From: Isoetes taiwanensis
Lineage: Eukaryota; Streptophyta; Lycopodiopsida; Isoetales; Isoetaceae
Length of the DNA stretch: 64,000 bases
Reading direction: 5' to 3'
Assembly (NCBI GenBank): GCA_021234155.1
Contig: JAJEKV010000852.1
Coordinates: 1-64,000, forward strand
Shown: positions 13,270 through 27,480 of the stretch, piece by piece
Numbering within the stretch: position 1 is the first letter of the stretch
Layout of the letters: the number at the start of each line of letters is the position of its first letter
Made by a program: the position numbers and the translations under genes
The notes under the pieces: model-generated
Told to the model about the DNA's origin: nothing
Database searches by the model: none
The model's input: the letters and a program-made list of their open reading frames with translations, nothing else

Positions 13270-16200
13270 TGAAACTGCATCCTTTACTCCTGCATGTTTC
13301 TATCATCATCTGTAGTTTTCCTTAACATCGATGATGTAAATTCAGATTCCTGGTCACAACCAAGATATGCATCACACATGAAATACAGTTTGTATGTTTT
13401 CTTCCCAACCTCAGAAGGAGCTGTGAAATCCAACTTCACTTTAGCTTTCCGTTGCAAAGAGACACGCTTTGATTGCTAACAATAGGTTCTCCTTGACATC
13501 ACCAACAACAAGCCACCAACCTTCCTCCTTTAGCTTTGGAAACCTTGGTGCATCTGGGGACTAACCTCTGGTCTTTCTTCTAGATCCCAGCTCAGTGTTA
13601 CTTGCAGAACAATTGATTCTCCAGTTGTAATCTCATCATTGTCAAGAACGTCAAATGCCAAGTCAATGTTTGGAAATCTGTTTTACTCGGTGCAATATCA
13701 TTCAGTTGAGCCTCACTGACCTGTAAAAAGTGCTCTCCGCTCATCATCTTCCATTTCTGCCAAAATCAAACACCGATTCAATACTTTTTTTCCAGCATAG
13801 TCTGACACTTTGCTGCTAGGTTCTTGTAAAATGGGGAAGCTGCATTAGTGGTGAATCCCGATCCCAAAGGCCCTGAGTAACCATTTGGCTCAGCTCCATT
13901 GCTACAAGTGCAGGATTCAGCCAACCACTACTTGAGATAACATCAACCATTGCTTGAAGTAGCCTGCTTGCATCAATCAGCACTTCCCTTTTGATCCATC
14001 GCCAAGATTTCCACAGCATGCCGAAAAGTGAGCGAATTAAAGCATTAGCTTTGGATATTAGGATCAGAATATTTTGGCTTGTCTACTGAAAACCGTTGAT
14101 GGTTTATAAGCCTCCTAATAAGTTCCTCCTCTCCAGGTCGGCTTGGAAGTTTCTTGAATTCATTTGCTGAGGCTGGGATTTTCAAGAAGCCCCTTCAACT
14201 TGTCTTTGGGGTAAGCAAATTGCTAAACAGCTCTATGGTTGTATAGCTGATGTAGTAATATGCTTAATCATACCAAGATTGAGAGGTGACAAGTCCATAT
14301 CATCCTCAATAGTCAAACATTTACTAGATGCCAAATCAGCGCAATTGTCGCCTCAACAAGCTCAGAAAGAAGATGGTCTGATAGATGCCGATGAGTAGTA
14401 CCATTAAAGAGCATAATAATTGGGATTCTGTGTCGTTTACCTATACATGAAGGTCCATGTAAGATAATCCACAGCATCCTGTTTATTTTCAGTGTTGGGA
14501 CTACCACCTCAGCATTCATATGGTCATGTGAAAATATTCCAAGTGAAACTCTCTACTGGGAATGGTTCAAAGGAACTTTCTTGTAGTATTCCTTGCGAGG
14601 TGCATGACATAAGATGATACACACACGAGCTATCAATCGGCGACTAGCTCTGCCCATCATCTGGAGAAGATCAGTAATTGGATAATCGGTGTGTGGGCAT
14701 TTTCCCGGCATCATAGTACTGGGTTCCCCATGACCACCACAAGATGTGCCGATAATGTCGTGCCCCAACACATAGTGCTACTGGCAACACAAACCCCTGT
14801 ATCGGCTCTGCTTCAAAACAGGTAATTTACGATATCTTGTTCCACACATAATCCTAATGCAAGAAACCAATTCCCTTATCTAAGGTGTATTTAAAATACT
14901 CTGATCACCTCTTCCAGCACGAGCAGCAACATCCTTTTCACAATGGAATTTTTGTGCCTCTGCTGTTGCATATATATCAAGATCTAGGCAGTAAGCTGAG
15001 CATGTTTGACGTGGGAACAAACAAATGTCTGCTGGTTTTCCTCCTTTTGCTGCAATATTGATGTGTATGATGGGTCATTGCCTGCATCCTGGCCTCAAAA
15101 TTTGCTATGTCTACACCTTGAATGTACTTCAGTGGAAGGGCGGCTCCAGGAGGAAAGTTGAAAAAGGCCATGAGAACTTGCTCCTATCCATTCTCAAGAT
15201 CCTTTGCATTTGCAAGTGATGTTGATAAAGCGACAATCGAATGGGATTCTCTATCTGACTTGAAATGTACCTCATTCGGTGAGACAATAACCTCCAAAAC
15301 TGGGCCATTTTCTCCTCCAATTCAAATGCAGCTCATCCACCAGGAAAAGGCTAACCTGCTGCACATGTTTCCGCTGCTTCCAACGTCTTGACAAAACATC
15401 CCACCCTCTCTGGTGTACTTATAATTATTTGACTCCTTTCAAGCGCTTCACATCTATTGCTATCTCACCAGTAAGCTCTTCAACTACGTAACACCCTCCA
15501 GATGTTTGAACTTCTGTTCCCAATCCCGGCGGCTCCTTGGCTGGCCTCTACTGGAGCAATGTAAACACAATGCCCATCGCCTTTTCTGAAGCATCCTCAA
15601 AATTGCAAACTCTGCACATATGGTTTTTCCACTTCCAGTAGAATGACAGCAAGAACATTATCATCTGAATTGTAAAAAGGACTGTAAATACTTGTGTCTG
15701 GATGGGATTAAAATGCCTGAAGTTCTGATACAGTGCTTCATATTTAGGATTATGCACGCGGTCACGGGAAGTGGTTGAGATCCAACAGCTCCGTTGGTGG
15801 TGGATACTTTTCAGGAAGAATAAGATGACGAAATGATACAGGAAGAACTGTTTGGATTTCAGCCAGAACGGTCAGATACCACACGAATGAAGTAGTGTGG
15901 GGGAAAAGGCTCACAAATTGGTACAGTAAAACTGAGATGGTGATCCTCCTCAACATATTGCATTTTCAGAAGAAAGTACTCATGATGAAGTATACTCTCA
16001 CCATCATTGTCCTCCACTATTATCAAAACGGTTCCCATAGCCATGGACTTTTTTCATCCCACTGAAAATCTGGTGTGATCTCCATGTCCACTTTCAAGAC
16101 TGAGCGATGTTATTGGCTGAACATGGCGAATTAAACCCAGTTTTGGAAATTGATGAATAAGCTTGTGAATTGTCTTCCCCATTTTGGAAATCGAATCAGC

Positions 16201-16433
16201 TCTCTATTTCCTGGGCGAGACAAATCATAGTACCGCTCCCATGTCAAATCCTTTCTCTCGATCCTGCTAAGTATGTCATTTGGTATCCCTTTGAATTGTC
16301 AGAGGAGTCTGACTGTTCCACATTCGACTGAACCATCTTGCAAAGTGTTAGTGCCTTCTCTGCCAATTGTGCCCAGCCACGTTTCAAAACAATTTCAAAC
16401 AATGCTCTCATTAATCTTCCTGCACTCTGCAAG

Positions 16434-16502
16434 GAGAAAAGGACAAGTCAAACATACTAATTACCAACTCAAAATTACCGACTGCAAGGAAAAGGTAATA
16501 CC
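16434..16502 (-). other. BRR2: Intron retained in the BRR2 copy (69 bp)
   Basis: On the minus strand the coding text DMVFITQ is followed by gtattacc... and ends ...ccttgcag before [13 protein letters not shown], which in BRR2 proteins is continuous with ITQ. Both splice boundaries are GT-AG, and the intron interrupts conserved sequence exactly. It is direct evidence against a reverse-transcribed origin. Confidence 0.8.
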
Positions 16503-16914
16503 TGGGTAATAAAGACCATATCAGAATTCAGTGAGAGACCTTCAAGCTTCAATTGTTGAAATGTATGCCTGAAAAGCACGTTAATTTTTTGCAGAAGGGT
16601 TCCTCCAAACTCTCTTTCACTGGAATAGGGAGTTCGATCCAGAAGTTTAGCCAGCTCCATTTTCTCTTCTTCCCTGACCATGACATTCTTGAATTTCCTC
16701 ACTTTGGGGAGAATAAACGACAAAAGCCTCTATGTCTCCCATAGTTGGTTTTAAATGCTTTCATTATATGTTGCCATGGTGCCATGTGTTATATAATAAT
16801 AACTGGCAATACGACCCCAAATCTGTCACCTGAAGTACCCACTTTTTTCTATCATACTTTATCAAATTTGTTTTGTCGAGGGTATGGTTGCCGCAGTATG
16901 GATCTGAATCACCA

Positions 16915-17197
16915 ACCAAATAAGATGTTATTACCAAGACTGTTATTTGTTAAAAACTAAAAGTCCTATGTTCTAAAACTTCCATTCCACTGGCTAATAT
17001 ATTCCTGCTATAAGTGTCAGCCATTGCAAAAATAGACTGTATATTATTACTGTGAAGTAAATATCCTTGCAGCAGTCAATAAAACCTAAAGCTTCAAAAA
17101 GGTGCACAGATAGAGAAAGCAACCATGGAGAAAAATTAACTAGATTGAGACTTTGAGACAAAAAACATAACCTAACAAGAAGAATGTACTTACCAAA
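16915..17197 (-). other. BRR2: Probable second intron in the BRR2 copy
   Basis: The coding match ending in ...RADL (minus strand, about 17198) is followed by a strong donor gtaagtac. Homology resumes as IHTAATI...DKTNLIKYDRK near 16900. The roughly 280 bases between are AT-rich and lack homology. The acceptor position is approximate. Confidence 0.6.
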
Positions 17198-17529
17198 TCT
17201 GCCCTAAACCTGAAGCTGTTTATCCTTATCAGTGCATCAACGGGAGACCATAAAGGATGGGAGTTACGCGAGCATTCTAATATATAAGTAAGTGTAACAA
17301 CCATCTGCATGCTTCATTTGCATTTTGAACTGTTCCCAAGACAATCTCAGCATTCAGATTATCTGGCAACCTTGAGGATATATTGACTCTCAATAGGCAG
17401 CTGCTGATTCATTAATGAGAGGTAATAATGCAACTCACTATTGCCAGTAATGATGATACCCATCTCCATATGTATCAAACTGAGGACGTCCTGCTCGACC
17501 AAGCATTTGCATAACATCCATAGGACTTA

Positions 17530-17631
<102 letters not shown>

Positions 17632-20254
17632 CTAACACCTGAATATGTCCATCTGCAAATAGATCCTCCACTAAAGTGATCCTTCCTTGCCATGCCTGGG
17701 CGGATGAATAGCAAAACCATAAGGCAGTAAGTCCTTGAGAGATCGTTGTTCTTTACTGGTTCAGTCTCAGTCTGCAATATTTCCAGTTTGCACTGTCTTC
17801 TTTCAAAATTTTCCAAGGGTATCATTCCCAAGTGCTGTGTCACCGAATAAACCGCGGTCTTAGCAGTTTCCTTTCTCGGTGAACAAACACCAATATCTGA
17901 TGCTTGCCTGCAACCTCCATTACTTTTTCATAACATATTTCATTCATAAGCTGAAACCTTTGAAGTGGCTTTTTTACTGTTATTCCAATAAATTGCTGAG
18001 CTAAAGGACATGGACGGTAGCTATTATCAAAAATAGAACAACCCCCTCTCCTTATCAACCCTCAAAACCATTGCAACATCTTCGTATTCGACGCAAGGTT
18101 GCAGACAATCCTGCAAGTCTAATGTGCTCCATGGTTGTCTCAATTTGCCTTAGGGTCCTTGCAATAATGCTCTCCAACACAGGCCCTCGACATCATGCAA
18201 CAAAGTGTATTTCGTCGATACGAGCAACTTCACAAGCTATGGTGTGCCCTATCCCCTGACTTGCGAAGTTATGATATCCCATTTTTCTGGTGTTGTAACA
18301 ATTATTTGAGTTTTTCCTCTATCTGCTGCGAGACATACTCTGATCCCCAGTCAGCTCGGCTACCACTATTCCATATGATTGTAGCCTCTTTGAAAAATTT
18401 CCTACCAGCTCAGCAACTAAAGCTTTCATCGGTGCAACGTAGACAACCTTAAACTGGCTAAGATCAAAAGAACCATCACTCCTTCCGCACAGACCAAGCT
18501 GCTGAAGTGGCAAGCATAGCAACATTCGCCTTACCAGCTCCTGTTGGTGCTTTTATAGAAGCAGATTTTCTGGAGTAAAAAAGAGCAGTTTCATAAACTC
18601 TGCTTTGCACCCTGTTAAGAGTCTTCATGCCCTCAAATGCAGGCTGAGCCCAGTCAGGCATCTGTATAATTTTAACTAGCTCTTCTCCTTCAGCCATTGG
18701 CTTTGGCTTCACTGCAGGTACATACACTTCCTCATACCCTTTCTTTGTAGCCCTGTATGTTCCTGGTGGCAATTCACACTTCTTGTTGGCCATGAACAGG
18801 CCCCTTTTTTTCAAAAAAAAGCCAGGTCTCTAAAGATCACATTTGCCTTTGTCCTTTACCCATCCACCTTCATCGACCCCTGGTTTTTGTTTTTAGCCTA
18901 CTTCTTTCCCCATCATCCCTCAATTTCCTGGCCTCCTCTCTCTAATACCTACGCTCCAAATTCTTCTGCGGCTCTTTTGCTGTTGCTCTTGTTGCATGAA
19001 GTTGCTCAAGAATAATCAACAATGCTGGTTCTCCTTGGCTCATTTCTTCTTCTATCTTCTTCCGCTCTTTTTCATCTTCTGATCTTGCAAGGCGGTACAC
19101 TATACCACCTTTTAGCCTGTTCTTTAACAGCAACTTAATTAAATCGAACTTGTCATAATCTAGAAGCTTCACTAACTCGTTCTCTACCTTGTGGTCATCC
19201 CCTTCTGCTAATGTTCTTCCCACATCCTCTGCAAGTTTCACGGCTCCATTTGTGGATCAATATCCTGATGTGCTTGTGAAATCTTCCGCTGCAGCCAATA
19301 GGCATCAACATCCTGAACGTTTAGACCCTCATCCCCTTCTTCCATGTCTTCATCATCAATTCCTCCCATCTGCATAGCCTGGGCTTCATGGGTTTCCTGG
19401 CCATCTTCATCTGGATCGCTCTCATCATGAACTTCATCCAAATCACTTTCTTCATCTTCCTCTTCCTCCTCAAATTCCACTGCCACCCCTATGTGTCATC
19501 GTCAAGGGCTTCACCTACTGCCCCGTGCCCCCATCCCAGCATCATGATAATCAACAATCATCTTTCAATATCCACAAGCTGAGTAAATTTCTCCTGTGAC
19601 ATGGTGTTGAGGAGCTTCTCAAGTTCCTTCTTCTTATCTTGGTCCTTCACTTTATCATTTTTCAGAACTGCCAAGACTTCATCTGCAGCTCCCCCGCAAA
19701 ATGTCCTGAGGTTGATCCCCAAACTGCTGCTGTATAGTTGCTCAACAAGGCCTCGTAAGCCGCCCTCGTTTCCTTTGGTTTTGGCCTGTACATGCCATCA
19801 TCTTGAATAGACAAAACACTGTCCTCCTGCAAACCCTTTTGCCGCTTGCTAGGTCTTCTTGCACCATCATCAGCAGGTTTTCTTTCTCTTTGAGCTCCGT
19901 TTTTCTTTGCCTTGGCAAGTTTTTCTTCGAGCTCCTGAGGCTTACCATGATAAACCCTATCACCAAAGCGTTTAGGATCGATCTTACCCCAAAGGCTTTC
20001 CGGTTCGCCGGTGGGCTCGTGGGTATCTCGAGGCCTGGTATCTGTCGTAAGGACGAGGCTGGAATTTGCCCCTGTACTCGTACTGCTTGAATCTGGCATG
20101 AGCTTCCGCTCCTCCTCCCAGATGCGCCATCTCCTCGGCCGGAGATTTTTTGACGCTAACAAACCCTAGACTATTTATATTTTGTTATAGCGGTGAACTT
20201 CCCATTTCAAGGCAAAACTTTTACGTGAAGGATCGTTGATGTGGGGTAAAAGGA

Positions 20255-21780
20255 TTAGGCAGTTATTCTTATTTTATGGCTGTCACATTTTTATAAGACA
20301 GCCTTTTGGCTCGTCCTAAAATTTTGATTTTCCATTGCTTAAATATAAGACATGTCTAATTAAAATAAGACGCGGTCTTATAATCTGGATTTTAATTGCG
20401 TTGACCATTTTCCAGATTTTTTAAACCTTTGAGCAAAGAGCTTGTTGCAACAACCTATCCGAACTACCGGGAGATCGGCTTTTTTGTCCAAAATACCGCT
20501 ATGAACCATGAAATTCTAAAACATGTAATGAATCTATAATAATAGAAATCCACGATGCAAAAGATTTGCTGATTGCATGAAATCCAAATAAAGAAATCTA
20601 TTGTAGCAAAGAATCTACCGTAAATCAAGCCGCAATGATCACAGGGGCGTGCCTTTAAAGCCTGCAGCAAGACAAAATTGATGCCCGTGAGAAATCGACC
20701 GCTTGATGCGGTACTGTATGGCGATCTTTGCAAAATGACATGCAATCGCTTTGTTGTATAGTCGGCCATTGCATTACGTTCGAAAACCAGAATCAAACCA
20801 CCGGCTACTTCAAAAATCGGAATCAAGAACCCAACCGCGAAAAACAAGAATTTGCGTCTGCTTTCATCTTCTTTTCCTTCCTATTTTATGTTTCTCTAGC
20901 TTGAATCGACAAAGCTGGAAGCCTTGCTAGACTCGCGTGTTTGGTTTATGCGATACTACGTTGGGTTAGGAAATCAAGGCCAATTACAAATTGCATGTAG
21001 TCAGAGTCACTTGTAGCTTAGAAAATAAGAGCATACAAAACCGGCTATATAATTTTTATCTGCTTACTTGGCGGCATGGGCCAAATAGAAAAAGCACATA
21101 TTAGCATATCGTGAATAGAACATACAAAACCTTCGTTTAAATTTTTATCCGGCTGCTTATCCGAATCCCGCGGATGAGAACCCGACCGAAAAATCCGGAT
21201 CCATCAAATCAATCCTATGATGGGGGAACCCAAATGGCCAAGAAAACCCGGATCGGGTTTAAATCCGAATCTATTGAAGAAACTGCTTGTGAAGAACCGC
21301 TTGCTTCAAGAACCCTTTCGACCGCCAAAGATCCGGATGATCTTTCGATTCTACTTAACTTTTCCTCTATTTGGCGGCGAGGCTTGAATTGCGGGGAACT
21401 CGACCTCTCCGACCCGTTAGGATTAGCCGTCAGGTATTTTGTGAAGGAAATCCGGGAAGAAAATAAGACATTAGAATTAAGACACTCATTTAGACATGTC
21501 TGAAGGTCCAAAGGATGCCGTGGAAAAACTATGGTGTGCATTTACGCATTGGCAATTAATAATCGGCTAAATTTAAGACAACAGTAGCCATGGAAAAGGG
21601 GGCCTTATTTTATGATTGTCATAAAATTATAAGACATCCTTTTGAGTTCCACGGCCATATATAAGACATGTCATACAAAAAATTAGTTTTCCCTTTGCTT
21701 TAATATAAGGCGTGTCTTATCGAATAAGATACGTCTTATATTCATGCTTTTCCATTAAGCAAAATATGTGGCCTTATTTT
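20255..21780. repeat. Related segments at 20255-20400 and 21590-21780 flanking about 1.2 kb
   Basis: Both ends contain 'cttattttatg', 'ataagaca(g/t)cctttt', 'atataagacatgtc' and 'tccattaagc/gctt' in similar order. A weaker relative lies near 32815-32880 ('ataagacatgtctt'). The interior holds a 109-codon frame at 21174-21503 (+) with no recognised domain. This could be a small non-autonomous element with terminal direct repeats, or simply two copies of a dispersed repeat. Confidence 0.4.
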
Positions 21781-24700
21781 CTAATTGTAATCATTGATAG
21801 GATCCGGATATCAAGATTCAAGGTAAGAAATCCATTTTCCGCTCGATTCTTTCAAATTTCTGGTATAAGGGTTTCAATGCAAGCGCTTTTATGATTACAG
21901 CCCGCTCGAACAAGAAAAGCCCGATTTTGACTTGTTGCAAGCAAATGACGGTTTTGTTCTTCAAGCTTTGTTACATGTAATTTTCTTTGTTTGCCGCTTC
22001 CTTCATGGTAGACCTTCGCGGCATAATAATTTGTGGAAGTGTTCGTAAAAATATTTGATAAAGAAACTTCTCATTTAGTGGAAATGTTGATTTGTGCCAA
22101 AGTATCTGTCGACCTTCACGGCACAATAGACAGAATGCCAAAGGTTTCCGGTTGATTACGGCCAACATATTACGCATGTTGCACATATCGCGACCCCATT
22201 TTTTGGTCCACAGTTGTTTTTAGTTGTCGCGGAAGTGTTGTTTTATGCCAAAAACAACACCAAAATGGCCCCAAAAGTCCACGTGGCCCGTTTATCCGGA
22301 TTTGCACAAAGAGGCGGTGGTTTTGGCAAAAAATTTCCACGGTGGTCTTTTGGCGAAAAAATCCACGCGTGAAAAAATTGATATAGTTTTTGTGAATTTT
22401 TTTGTCAACGCGTGTACTTTTTCCTTTGTTGTTTTTTTTGTAAAATCACTGGCGTTGTTTAGCTTTAAAATAGCACATAGGTTTTTAATTTTACTACACC
22501 AAAAACTAAATTACAACACTAGAAATAAAGAACTATAAAAAAAACACGTAGGGAAATAGAAAAATAATATTTTCAAATGTTCTTTTCCTCAATATGGACA
22601 CGCCGTTTCAAAGTGTTGTTTTTGCAAAATTAAGAAACCACGCATGGCCTTTTTTAATTTAATAAACACTACATGTGTTATTGAAATCTAGCTATTGTTT
22701 TCTTAAAATGAGGACATGTAAAAGTAATATAATAACACATAGAAAAACGCGTGAGTTTCTAGTGTGGTTGTTTAATCCAATGAGATATTGACACGTGGCA
22801 TATCAAAATAAATGTCTACATGTAAATAATGCACATCAAGACGCGTGAAAACAATGTTACAAATAAGAACATTGTGGTTTCTAATTAAAAAGTATGTGAT
22901 GTTATTACCTATTGATCGAGAAAAGGTCCTTGTTTTTTTTGCTTTTGTACAAGTGTTTCTTAGTATTGTATCCTTGTCACTTTTAGAATTTGTTACATAT
23001 TTCTTGGTGCAACATTTCATTTTAGTACTTAATTTAGTACTTAATTGCACATAAAAGAGACAATATAATCAAATTTCTTATATTATTTAAGGAAAAGTGA
23101 ACATAAGATGCGAGAGTTCCGACCATTCATCATTATGTTCTCTTTTAATCTGAGAAATTCAATACAATATGTTCTCCTTTAATACAGAAATTTTTTATTT
23201 TGCATCATAAAGTGCAAAGTAGGACAATATTTAATAGCTTGGAACTCAAGGAAAACTATGATTACTATGCCTGGCTAGCCTTTGGAGACAACTCTCGATT
23301 TGGAGACAACTCCCCGGATTTGATGTGCCTTCTTACCGCTATATTCTCGATACTGGTTGATGCTTTGTTTGAACTCCCTTCTTCAATAAATTTTTGAAAA
23401 TCTTGCTCCGAGAGACTTGATCTGCCAAGACGATTTGCGTTATCAACTATGGTCGATTTGTCTGCCTATGAAACATGGGTTAAACCCAAAAATCAGTTGC
23501 ATTTAGATGCATAACTCTTTTGGATAAAAAGAAGAAGAATAATTGGGTTTTGACTACAAAAATCCGCACCAAAGTAGTGTTCCTAGTTCGAGATCATTGT
23601 CTCAGTGGCACAAAACACGCTTTTATGGTTTTGCATAAAAGAAATACCTTTCTTTGAGACTTTGGGAAGCATAGAATAGAGTGTTACAAACATTCCTCTC
23701 ATTTTTCCCTCCTCTCGCCGCGAGATATGAACCTCGTCGTCGCTCCAAGATCATAACGCAGCCGGATTATGCTCTCACTTTCCAAGTTTCAAAACCAAGG
23801 ATTCAAGGCTTTGGACTGTTATTGAACAATGAGAAGAAGTTTAAGAATAATATCCCGCAAGCAAGAATGCCCTTAGAAACAAAAAAGCCGGGGATCTGTG
23901 ATACAAGAAATTGATTCAAGAAGAAAGCAGCGACCATAGTCACTGCCACGTTTGCATCATATCATACCGCCTTCTAAAATCAAACTTCAAATAAGTTCAC
24001 AAATACATTACCTCGACTAAAAATTTAAGAGAGCCGCTACCGAGCCACCCGAGAATCGAGAGCTACCCCGAACCTGGCCCGAAAATTTGAGGGTTCGCTG
24101 CGTCTTTCACCAATGTGGAGCCGCCACAGATAATCCCGGGAATTGCCAAGAACACAAGGAGCTTAACCATGGGAATACAGTCACCATGGCTTAGATGTAG
24201 TGGCCGCCTGCACGCGTGGGCTGCCAGATCCTCGGCGCCCAAGCAAGGCAAGAGGAAATCTACAAGGGGAAAACGGCATTTCGATTCAACCAATAGGATG
24301 AGAGTACCGTGATTGCAATCTCAACCGGCCCATCTTGGCAAAAATCTATGCCGTCCATCTCCCTTAGTGCAACCAATAGGATTACACTAAGAGGATCAAT
24401 CTCAACCCGGCCCATCTCGCCAAAATCTAGGCCATCCATCTTGGCTCACTTTTCTCACTACATATATTAAGTTTTAGATTTAATTTTCAACATATGTTTT
24501 TATTTTTTTGCAGGGGTATTTTTTATAGGTTCTTATATATCGGGCCATATGATCATGGCCAATTAAATGGCTTGGATGTGGCTTTTGCATGCACCCCGGT
24601 CATTTTTGGCCATGGCCCATATGGGCCTCGAGATTTTCATACTAAGCTAAAACAATAGGATACTTAAACTAAACAAGTATCTTGCGTTTAGTTTTTCTTA

Positions 24701-25024
24701 AGAGAGGGTGCCTGCCGATGGGGATAGCAACCCTTTTGGTGCAACCTAGCAGCTCACGATTAAGCGATTTATAATTCCCCAATTTTGCTGCTATTTCATG
24801 CGGTTCAACCAAACTAAGAGTCTAACAAACAAGACTTATTACTAGCATTTGAACTCAATATATATGTGTAATGCGACCTTGCACAAGAAACCATTGGGAT
24901 CGAGGGGTTGAAAAATGTTTAACCTCTACGATAATTTGTCGCCTATATAACATACGTCTTGGATTTAATATATAACAAGATATAAATTTGCTAGATTTTA
25001 CATTAAACTATGTTTTTTAAACCG
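21781..25024. other. AT-rich intergenic stretch
   Basis: No frame above about 105 codons occurs and none is recognisable. The segment 22.2-23.1 kb is rich in 'cacgtg/acgcgt'-type words and homopolymers but has no clear repeat period. Near 24290-24430 the phrase 'caaccaataggat...caatctcaaccggcccatct' is duplicated. Confidence 0.4.
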
Positions 25025-26112
25025 GTGGCATGTTTGAGCCATTTTGTCATGTTGGAGCATAGGTGGCATGTTGGAGCCACCTTGGCATGTTTGAGCCTAG
25101 GTGGCATGTTAGAGCCACCTGGCATGTTGGAGCCCAGTGGCATGTTTGAGACACCTTGGCATGTTGGAGCCTAGGTGGCATGTTGGAGCCATGTGGCATG
25201 TTTGAGTCCATGTGGCTTGGCATGTTGGAGCCTAGGTGGCATGTTGAAGCCCATGTGGCATGCTTGAGCCACCTTGTCATGTTGGACCCTAGGTGGCATG
25301 TTTGAGCCACCTTGGCATGTTTGAGTCTAGGTGGCATGTTGAGCCACGGTGGCATGTTGGAGCCTAGGTGGCATGTTTGAGCCAACTTGGCATATTTAAG
25401 CCTAGGTGGCATGTTGTGAGCCACCTTGGCATGTTGGAACCCTAGGTGGCACGTTGGAGCCAACTTGGCATGTTGGAGCTCACGTGGCATGTTGGAGCCT
25501 GGGTGGCATGTTGGAGCCTAGGTGGCAATGTTGGGCCTATGTGGCATGCTAGGTGGCATGTTGGAGCCCGTGGCATGTCCGGGGCGTAGGTGGCATGTTG
25601 GAGCCTAGTTGGCATGTTGGAGCCTACATGGCATGTTGGAGCCCTAGGTGGCATGTTTGAGCCACCTTGGCGCGCTTGAGCCTAGGTGGCATGTTGAGCC
25701 ACCTTGGCATGTTGGAGCCTAGGTGGCATGTTGGAGCCTAGGTGGCATGCTAGAGCTCACGAGGCATGTTGGAGCCTAGGTGGCATGTTGGAGCCTACAT
25801 GGCATGTTGAAGCCTTGGTGGCATGTTGGAGCCTAGGTGGCATGCTAGGTGGCATGTTGGAGCCCATTGGCATGTTGGAGCATAGGTGGCATGTTGGAGC
25901 CTAGGTGGCATGTTGGAGCCTACGTGGCATGTTTGAGCCACCTTGGCACGCTTGAGCCTAGGTGGCATGTTGGAGCCACCTTGGCATGTTGGAGCCTAGG
26001 TGGCATGTTGGAGCCTAAGGTGGCACGTTGGAGCCTAGGTGGCATGCTAGAGCTCACGAGGCATGTTGGAGCCTATGTGGCATGTTTGAGCTCACGTGGC
26101 ATGTTGGAGAGG
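25025..26112. repeat. Degenerate minisatellite array A, unit about 20-22 bp
   Basis: The core 'ggtggcatgttggagccta' and variants ('ggtggcatgtttgagccacc', 'ttggcatgttggagcctagg') repeat for about 1.09 kb with frequent single-base differences. Long frames on both strands, up to about 150 codons, translate the repeat itself (QHAKVAQTCHLGSNMP-like) and are not genes. Confidence 0.95.
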
Positions 26113-26149
26113 CCGGAACTTTGAGAGGCGGACATCACAAAGGTTACCG

Positions 26150-26860
26150 AGGCGGGCTTTCCCTACTAGTGCTCCCTCAGGGGAGGGCAAATGCCAATGC
26201 CTCCCTTCCCGGGCGGTTTCCCCATCCGGGGATTGAATCCACTCTTCTGCAACTCCGCTTCAAGCAGGTTCAAAATTCAAGATCGTCAGAGAGAACATAT
26301 ATCAAACCGCAAAGTGTCCCCGCAATTTGACCATGTAGAAAGCCACGTGCTTTGTCGTTTGGGCAAAAGGCTTTCCGGAATGGAGATTTGACTTCTCGCC
26401 ATGTCGTCCAAATGTGCTGAAATTACCCTAGGGACCAAGTTTACGGTCATTTTTGCAAAGCAAAGAAGCCGCGAACCCTCTACATGGTAGTATTACGCAC
26501 CTCCGCTAAGGCCAATTCACTCTGACGTGTTGGATATGAGCTACTTTGGCGCTTCACGGGCGAGGGATGGTCTTACGCCTACCTAAACTTGGTCCTCGGG
26601 GTATGTCGATGTTTCGAGTTCGTTGGTTGGATGGAATCACGCCCGGTGGGAGAGATGCCCGTCCAGGTGGCGGGGGACCTTCCAGAGAGGACATTTTGGG
26701 TCGAGCGCGCGGAAGGTTTTAGGGCTCCGATCTTCGGCGTCCAACGCCCTCCACTACCTCATGACATTATGCAAGATCGGTCCAATGTCTAGTGGGTATG
26801 GCCTCTAAAACGTAAACCCCGTTGCCTTGCCAAGTTATTGTAGGTTTCGTTATGGAGAAC
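26150..26860 (-). repeat. Inverted copy of the 800-bp repeat unit
   Basis: Landmarks of the 27.5-29.3 kb repeat occur here in reverse complement. These include 'cctcatgacattatgcaaga' (26757), 'gtatgtcgatgtttcgag' (about 26600), 'gggagggcaaatgccaatgc' (about 26180) and 'cgtaaaccccgttgccttgc' (about 26811). Confidence 0.8.
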
Positions 26861-27480
26861 AAAACGCGGTCATTGCACTTGGGACCTGGTATACCTTTTC
26901 AAACATGCATGCGGAGCCATGGCATTTGAAATAACCAGCTCTCTATTGGCGATCCGAATCATTCCAAAAAATTTGCTACTACAAAATGTGTTCTTGACTT
27001 CTAATTGCGACACGGGAGGAGGGTAAATCCAAACCCCATTTCGTGGTTCTATTGCTTCTTGTTTGATTTGCGGCTTCTCGACCATGTCTCAAGTGCAACT
27101 GAATAAAACTTCGACCTCCATAGCGTAAACCCTACAATAACCTAGCAACACCAGGTTTTCGTTTTGAGGCCAAAACGCGGTCGACTTCTTTGATAACTAG
27201 GTGGATCATTTCTAAACATGCATGGGGAGCCCACGAGGCTGAAATAATGAGTTTTGATCTATTAAGCCAACCCGAGTGATCCCAAACAATTTTGCTCTTT
27301 GCATAAGGCTCTAGACTTTTAATTGCAAAACTAGGAGGAGATTAAATCCAAAAGCCCCATTCCGGCGGTTTCGCCTGCGTGTTTTCAAACGGCTGCCGAC
27401 CATGTCCCAAGTGCAGCGGACCAAAGCCCGACCTCCATAGCGTAAACCCTACAATAACACGGCAAGGCCTGGGGTTTTAC
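26861..27480. repeat. Two direct copies of a 310-bp segment
   Basis: 'gacctccatagcgtaaaccc' occurs at about 27116 and 27429 (period about 313). It is preceded in each copy by 'caaacatgcatg(c/g)ggagcc', 'gaaataa', a 'ccccatt' segment and 'gaccatgtc(t/c)caagtgca'. Confidence 0.75.
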
